NCBI GenBank assembly: GCA_027457005.1
Contig: DAIDTV010000063.1
Span: forward strand, 1 to 8,484
Length of the DNA stretch: 8,484 bases
Source of the DNA: Chloroflexota bacterium
GTDB taxonomy: Bacteria; Chloroflexota; Limnocylindria; Limnocylindrales; CSP1-4
Direction of reading: 5' to 3'
This document shows positions 5,583 through 8,484 of this stretch, piece by piece. Below the pieces are notes generated by a model. It did no database searches. It saw only the letters and a program-made list of their open reading frames with translations, and was not told the DNA's origin. Position 1 is the first letter of the stretch; each line of letters opens with the position of its first letter. Position numbers and translations under genes: made by a program.

Positions 5583-7205
5583 TCAGGCCTCGGCGAGCTG
5601 CTCGGCCAGCGCACCCACGGCGTCGGCGTCGGCCGGGCTTCCCTGCACCAGCCCGAGCGCGCCCGCAACGGTCTCGCGGGCGCGGGCCTGGGTGAGCTCG
5701 CCTGCGGCGACGGCCGCGTCGTACCGGGCGCGGTGACCGGCCGGATGCTTCCCGATCTCGCCCATCTGCGACAGGAGGTGGCGCCGCAGCTCGGCCTCGG
5801 CTGCCGCGCGATCGCGCAGGACGGCCACGTCCTCGGTCACGGGCGGGTCGCCGAGCAGCGTGGCTAACTCGGCGCGCAGCTCCTCGAGGTGCGCGACGTG
5901 CGCCTCTTCCTCTGCCAGCAGCCCTTCGCACGCGGCGAGGTCCTTGACGCCCAGACCCGCGAGCTGCGCCTCCCGCGCCTTCTGGTTCTGGCGGAGCTGC
6001 TCTTCGATGACGGAACGCCCGCGCAGGCGGCGATTGACCTGCTCGCCCCGCAGGTGCTTCTGGTAGTTGACGTCGAAGGCCAGCCGCCGGCGCTGGATGG
6101 CGAGCACGGCGGAGATCACCGCGACGACCGCGACGAGCCCCCCGACGATGTGCTGGGTGGTGAGCAGGGCCACGCCCACGCCGACCACCGCCAGCACGAT
6201 TGCCGCGATCGCGAGCGGCCGCCACCGTGGCGCAGGACGCATGATCTCGCCCGACACCGTGACCTCGTCGCCCAGCTCGGCGGTGAGGTCCGCGATCGTC
6301 TTCTCGAGCTCCCGGAGCCGCTTCGTCCCGTCCCGCAGCACCGTCAGCGGAAGGGTAGACGGATGCGTCGTCTCGCGCTTCTCGATCTCCTCGCGCACCA
6401 CCACCGCGCGCTGGAACCGCTCGTGACGGGCCTCGGCCTCCTCCTGCTCGCTGAGCAGCTGCACGGCCTCCTCGCTCGTCGCGAGCAGCTCGCGGTCGCT
6501 CTCGAGCTGCGCCTCGACCTCGGCGAGCTCGCTCTGCGCGGCCCACAGCGCCTCCTGGCCGGCCCGCAGCTGCCGGAGTTCCTCCTCGCCCCGCGCGAGC
6601 TCCCCCTCAAGCCGCGAGACTTCCGCCTCGGCCGCGGCCAGCGGCCCGGGAGCCGGGAGGCCGGTCCCGTCGATTGCCGCGAGCTGCGCGGCCAGGTCCC
6701 GCAGGTTGCGGGCAAAGGTGCGATCCCCGGCCGAGACGGTCGCGGCCAGACGCTCGCGCACAGCGTCGTCGTCGCGGGCCAGGCCCGCCAGGTCGGCGTG
6801 GTCCAGCACGGCGCTCGACCGGAAGAACGCGAGTGTCGGAAGCCCCGTCAGCTCGGCGAGGCGTCGCTCGGCCGCGTCGCCCTCCAGTTGCCCGTCCGGC
6901 GTCCTCAGCTCGACCTGCCCGCCACCCTGTGCGAACGTCCGCGTCACGCGGAACGAGGTCTCCTCGTCGCCGTCGGCCTCGACGTCGAGCTCGACCGAGG
7001 CGGGCTGCCTCTCCGGCGCCTGCCAGCGCCGCACCTGCGCCTCCGGGTCGCCCGTGCGGCCGTACAGGGCCAGCTCGATCGCGCGGCGGACGGCGGCCTT
7101 GCCCGATTCGTTGGGCCCGCGGACGACCGTCAGGCCGGGTGCCGGCCGCAGTTCGAGGTCGGCATGCCGCTGGATGTCGTGGAGGTGAAGACGGATGACG
7201 CGCAC
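5583..7205 (-). CDS. YhaN/SbcC-like coiled-coil AAA ATPase with membrane hairpin, N-terminal part
   Basis: This 540-residue part begins with the first lobe of a Rad50/SbcC-type ATPase: MRVIRLHLHDIQRH, then Walker A GPNESGKA at 30-37. Position 37 is Ala, where Ser or Thr normally binds the magnesium. A long charged coiled coil (about 175-320) leads to two hydrophobic helices (about 331-349 and 353-370) and then a returning coiled coil from about 390. A membrane hairpin in the middle of the coil is the hallmark of the YhaN branch, partner of the YhaO phosphoesterase in Bacillus subtilis, rather than of soluble SbcC. It probably acts in DNA repair or nucleic-acid processing at the membrane. The start is GTG at 7205 with AGGGGG five bases upstream, 11 bases after the phosphoesterase stop, so one operon. 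The part ends at TGA 5585-5583 before the signature and Walker B lobe. Confidence 0.85.
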   Translation of the reverse strand: MRVIRLHLHDIQRHADLELRPAPGLTVVRGPNESGKAAVRRAIELALYGRTGDPEAQVRRWQAPERQPASVELDVEADGDEETSFRVTRTFAQGGGQVELRTPDGQLEGDAAERRLAELTGLPTLAFFRSSAVLDHADLAGLARDDDAVRERLAATVSAGDRTFARNLRDLAAQLAAIDGTGLPAPGPLAAAEAEVSRLEGELARGEEELRQLRAGQEALWAAQSELAEVEAQLESDRELLATSEEAVQLLSEQEEAEARHERFQRAVVVREEIEKRETTHPSTLPLTVLRDGTKRLRELEKTIADLTAELGDEVTVSGEIMRPAPRWRPLAIAAIVLAVVGVGVALLTTQHIVGGLVAVVAVISAVLAIQRRRLAFDVNYQKHLRGEQVNRRLRGRSVIEEQLRQNQKAREAQLAGLGVKDLAACEGLLAEEEAHVAHLEELRAELATLLGDPPVTEDVAVLRDRAAAEAELRRHLLSQMGEIGKHPAGHRARYDAAVAAGELTQARARETVAGALGLVQGSPADADAVGALAEQLAEA

Positions 7206-7216
7206 GCTCGCCCCCT

Positions 7217-8365
7217 TCAGACCGGCATGCCGGTGGAGCCGGCGAGCAACCGGGCGCCGAGATCGAGCTGCTCGCGCAGCTCGCGCTCCTCCTCGGCATG
7301 TCCCGCGGTCGCGGCGGCAGCGATCCGGTCGCCAAGGTCACGCGCGAAAGCTCCGCCGATCGACTCGGGCGGAGCCGCGGCGGAGGGCCCCGCGGCCAGC
7401 GTCTGGTCGTGGATTCTCAGGTGCAGGAACCCCGGTGCGAGCCGGCCCTCCAGGGACGCCTCGTCCAGCAGCAGCCCGGCCGGCCGGGTACCCGACACGT
7501 GGACGTCGCACGCCAGGTCCGCATCGGCAAGCGACGCGAGGTGCGCGATCAGCGCCAGCTCATCCTCGAACCCGGCGGCCGGCAGGTCGACCCGGAGGCG
7601 ACGCGAGCGGCCCACCGGTCGCGGCTCGATGCGGGCGCGCTCCGGACGATCCGGATCCAGCATGACGAAGAGCGCCTGGCCCGGCGACGAAGCGCCGGCG
7701 TCGAGGAGCTCGGGCGGCCCGGGGTCCGCCCACCGGGTCGTGCCGGCCGCCCCGTCGACGGGTTCCATGGCCCCGCCCAGCGCGAGGTAGTCCAGGCCCG
7801 ATGCGGCCACCCCCTGGTCGCTCATGCCGGTCGTGCCCGCGGGGCCGACTCGCCCGTGCGCGACGCCGATCCGCAGACGCACGCCGGTCTCCGCCTCGTC
7901 GCGCGGTGCCCCGAGTGCCTCGTCGAGCGACGCGGGGGGCGCCGCCACGTACCCGCGCACGGCGAGATCGAGGGCCGGGACCACCAGCGTCATGCGTCCG
8001 GGAACCAGCACGTGCAGGCCGTCGGTGTCGGGCGGCAGTCCGGCGAGGGCGGTCAGGTCATACGTCCGGTAGATCGAGGCGGCGTCGTACGGATCGCTGT
8101 CGCCGGGCAGGATCACGACCCGGGCTCCCGCGGCGACTGCCGCGCCCATGGCCTTCGCGGCACGCTCGATGGTTCGCCTGGGCTGTGCGTTCGAGTCGAA
8201 CAGGTCGCCGGCGATCACCACGAGGTCGCAGTGATCCGACGTGGCCAGCGCCAGCGCGGCCTCGAACGCCTGCCACTGCCGCTCGCGCTGCTCTGTGCCC
8301 GCCGAGCCAAGCTCGACGTGTCGCGCGCCAAGGTGCACGTCCGCCAGGTGCAGGAGGCGGAGCAT
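7217..8365 (-). CDS. YhaO/SbcD-like metallophosphoesterase with degenerate active site
   Basis: A 382-residue calcineurin-like phosphoesterase of the YhaO/SbcD/Mre11 group, the usual nuclease partner of the ATPase encoded next. Motif I is intact (LADVHLG, Asp9 and His11), as is motif II (AGDLFDSN, Asp54 and Asp57). Motif III, normally GNHD or GTHD, reads GDSD at 88-91, losing the catalytic His and the metal-binding Asn. A histidine remains in GVAHGR (His170). Motif V, normally GHxH after DYLAL, reads GGAM at 197-200, losing both histidines. Two-metal nuclease activity is therefore doubtful, although the fold and the cap region look complete. The start is ATG at 8365 with GGAGGG (8379-8374) eight bases upstream; the frame stays open to 8476 but the domain begins at once from 8365. 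It is the first gene of the leftward operon seen here, 11 bases before the ATPase. Confidence 0.9.
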   Translation of the reverse strand: MLRLLHLADVHLGARHVELGSAGTEQRERQWQAFEAALALATSDHCDLVVIAGDLFDSNAQPRRTIERAAKAMGAAVAAGARVVILPGDSDPYDAASIYRTYDLTALAGLPPDTDGLHVLVPGRMTLVVPALDLAVRGYVAAPPASLDEALGAPRDEAETGVRLRIGVAHGRVGPAGTTGMSDQGVAASGLDYLALGGAMEPVDGAAGTTRWADPGPPELLDAGASSPGQALFVMLDPDRPERARIEPRPVGRSRRLRVDLPAAGFEDELALIAHLASLADADLACDVHVSGTRPAGLLLDEASLEGRLAPGFLHLRIHDQTLAAGPSAAAPPESIGGAFARDLGDRIAAAATAGHAEEERELREQLDLGARLLAGSTGMPV

Positions 8366-8373
8366 CGTCGTCT

Positions 8374-8379
8374 CCCTCC
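8374..8379 (-). promoter_or_regulatory. Ribosome binding site of the phosphoesterase
   Basis: The minus strand reads GGAGGG, eight bases before the ATG at 8365. It decides this start over the in-frame codon at 8476. Confidence 0.75.
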
Positions 8380-8386
8380 ACTCCGG

Positions 8387-8401
8387 GTGCCGGCCCGGCA
8401 C
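8387..8401. promoter_or_regulatory. Perfect 7-bp inverted repeat upstream of the phosphoesterase
   Basis: GTGCCGG and CCGGCAC flank a single C, 21 bases before the start codon and just upstream of its ribosome binding site. As DNA it is operator-like; as RNA it could form a shorter-stemmed leader hairpin. GC-rich sequence makes chance repeats more likely. Confidence 0.35.
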
Positions 8402-8442
8402 GCGTTTCAACGGCTCGACGCCTGCCCCGTGCGTCCCGGCCG

Positions 8443-8464
8443 GGGTCACCGCCGCGTGTGACCC
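8443..8464. promoter_or_regulatory. Inverted repeat GGGTCAC-N8-GTGACCC upstream of the leftward operon
   Basis: Two perfect 7-bp arms (8443-8449 and 8458-8464) are separated by eight bases. The arrangement suits a dimeric regulator site about 78 to 99 bases before the phosphoesterase start, or a hairpin at the end of an upstream gene outside the window. No clear promoter is visible in 8366-8484 and no other gene is supported there. Confidence 0.35.
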
Positions 8465-8484
8465 TCCGAGGCGCATTGTGCCAC

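Larger units (their letters stand above)
5064..7205 (-). pseudogene. Full YhaN-like ATPase reading frame interrupted by one in-frame TGA (codon 541)
   Basis: The N-terminal part (from 7205) and the C-terminal lobe are in the same frame, separated by a single TGA at 5585-5583. Reading through gives 713 residues with a normal order: Walker A, coil, membrane hairpin, coil, signature, Walker B. The 27 codons between the stop and the next ATG read as sensible coiled coil (LRRDRLARHRRIV and onward), so no frameshift is involved. A CGA-to-TGA or TGG-to-TGA transition, an assembly error or natural readthrough (the context is UGA followed by C) would each explain it. TGA ends at least four other genes here, which speaks against a changed genetic code, and the position lies in a coil, not an active site, which speaks against selenocysteine. 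I call it an interrupted gene; whether it is dead is open. Confidence 0.7.

Noticed and set aside
5567..5585. Selenocysteine insertion at the in-frame TGA, with a small GGCG/CGCC hairpin just downstream.
   Set aside because: The hairpin has only four base pairs and lies too close to the codon, and the position is in a coiled coil rather than a redox or metal site.
2431..5585. TGA read as a sense codon throughout the genome (altered genetic code).
   Set aside because: TGA cleanly ends the regulator, modA, the DMT gene, the phosphoesterase and the ATPase C-lobe at expected lengths.
5889..7790. A 633-codon open frame on the + strand opposite the ATPase and phosphoesterase.
   Set aside because: It is the antisense shadow of two recognisable genes in GC-rich DNA; its protein is rich in Arg, His, Pro and Gln with no domain, and it crosses a real gene boundary.
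8382..8410. Promoter with TTGAAA (8410-8405, minus strand) for the phosphoesterase operon.
   Set aside because: The hexamer at the right spacing is CCCGGA, which does not resemble a -10 box.
8366..8476. Upstream start giving the phosphoesterase 37 extra residues.
   Set aside because: The domain begins with MLRLLHLADVHLG at 8365, which has a strong ribosome binding site; the extension has no family likeness.

Overview
This is a GC-rich chromosomal stretch with G or C at almost every third codon position, no phage or insertion-sequence genes, and no RNA gene that I can see. The gene types (Eis-like acetyltransferase, HTH plus TOBE molybdate regulator, YhaO/YhaN-type nuclease and membrane ATPase pair), the GTG starts, the 4-base start/stop overlaps and a probable leaderless promoter point to a high-GC Actinomycetota or Chloroflexota bacterium. 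I lean towards Chloroflexota, but the window does not settle it.

Layout. 1-574 (-) is the N-terminal part of an Eis-like GNAT acetyltransferase that runs off the left edge. A 93-base divergent spacer separates it from an MFS exporter (668-1951, +). Next comes a molybdate block on the + strand: an HTH plus TOBE regulator (2008-2433), modA (2430-3269) and modB (3266-4105), joined by two identical GTGA start/stop overlaps. No ModC ATPase follows. The convergent spacer 4106-4221 holds a stem-loop directly after the modB stop, two sets of short tandem repeats and a 12-bp palindrome. The rest is one leftward operon transcribed from the right edge: a YhaO/SbcD-like metallophosphoesterase (7217-8365), a YhaN/SbcC-like ATPase with a membrane hairpin (5064-7205) interrupted by an in-frame TGA at 5583-5585, and an EamA/DMT transporter (4222-5067) whose best start is a CTG overlapping the ATPase stop.

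How the genes fit together. The regulator probably senses molybdate or a related oxyanion through its TOBE domain and controls itself and modAB; a perfect 7-bp inverted repeat is centred on its own start codon. ModA would capture molybdate outside the membrane and ModB would form the channel, with an ATPase supplied from elsewhere. The leftward operon is the most unusual part. The phosphoesterase keeps its first two metal motifs but has lost the motif III Asn-His and both motif V histidines. The ATPase has Ala for the Walker A Ser/Thr, Ala for the signature Gly, and an in-frame stop between its two ATPase lobes. Either this nuclease-ATPase pair is decaying, or it has become a non-nucleolytic, possibly two-piece, membrane ATPase system. 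These are readings from sequence alone; family assignments rest on remembered motifs, not on searches.
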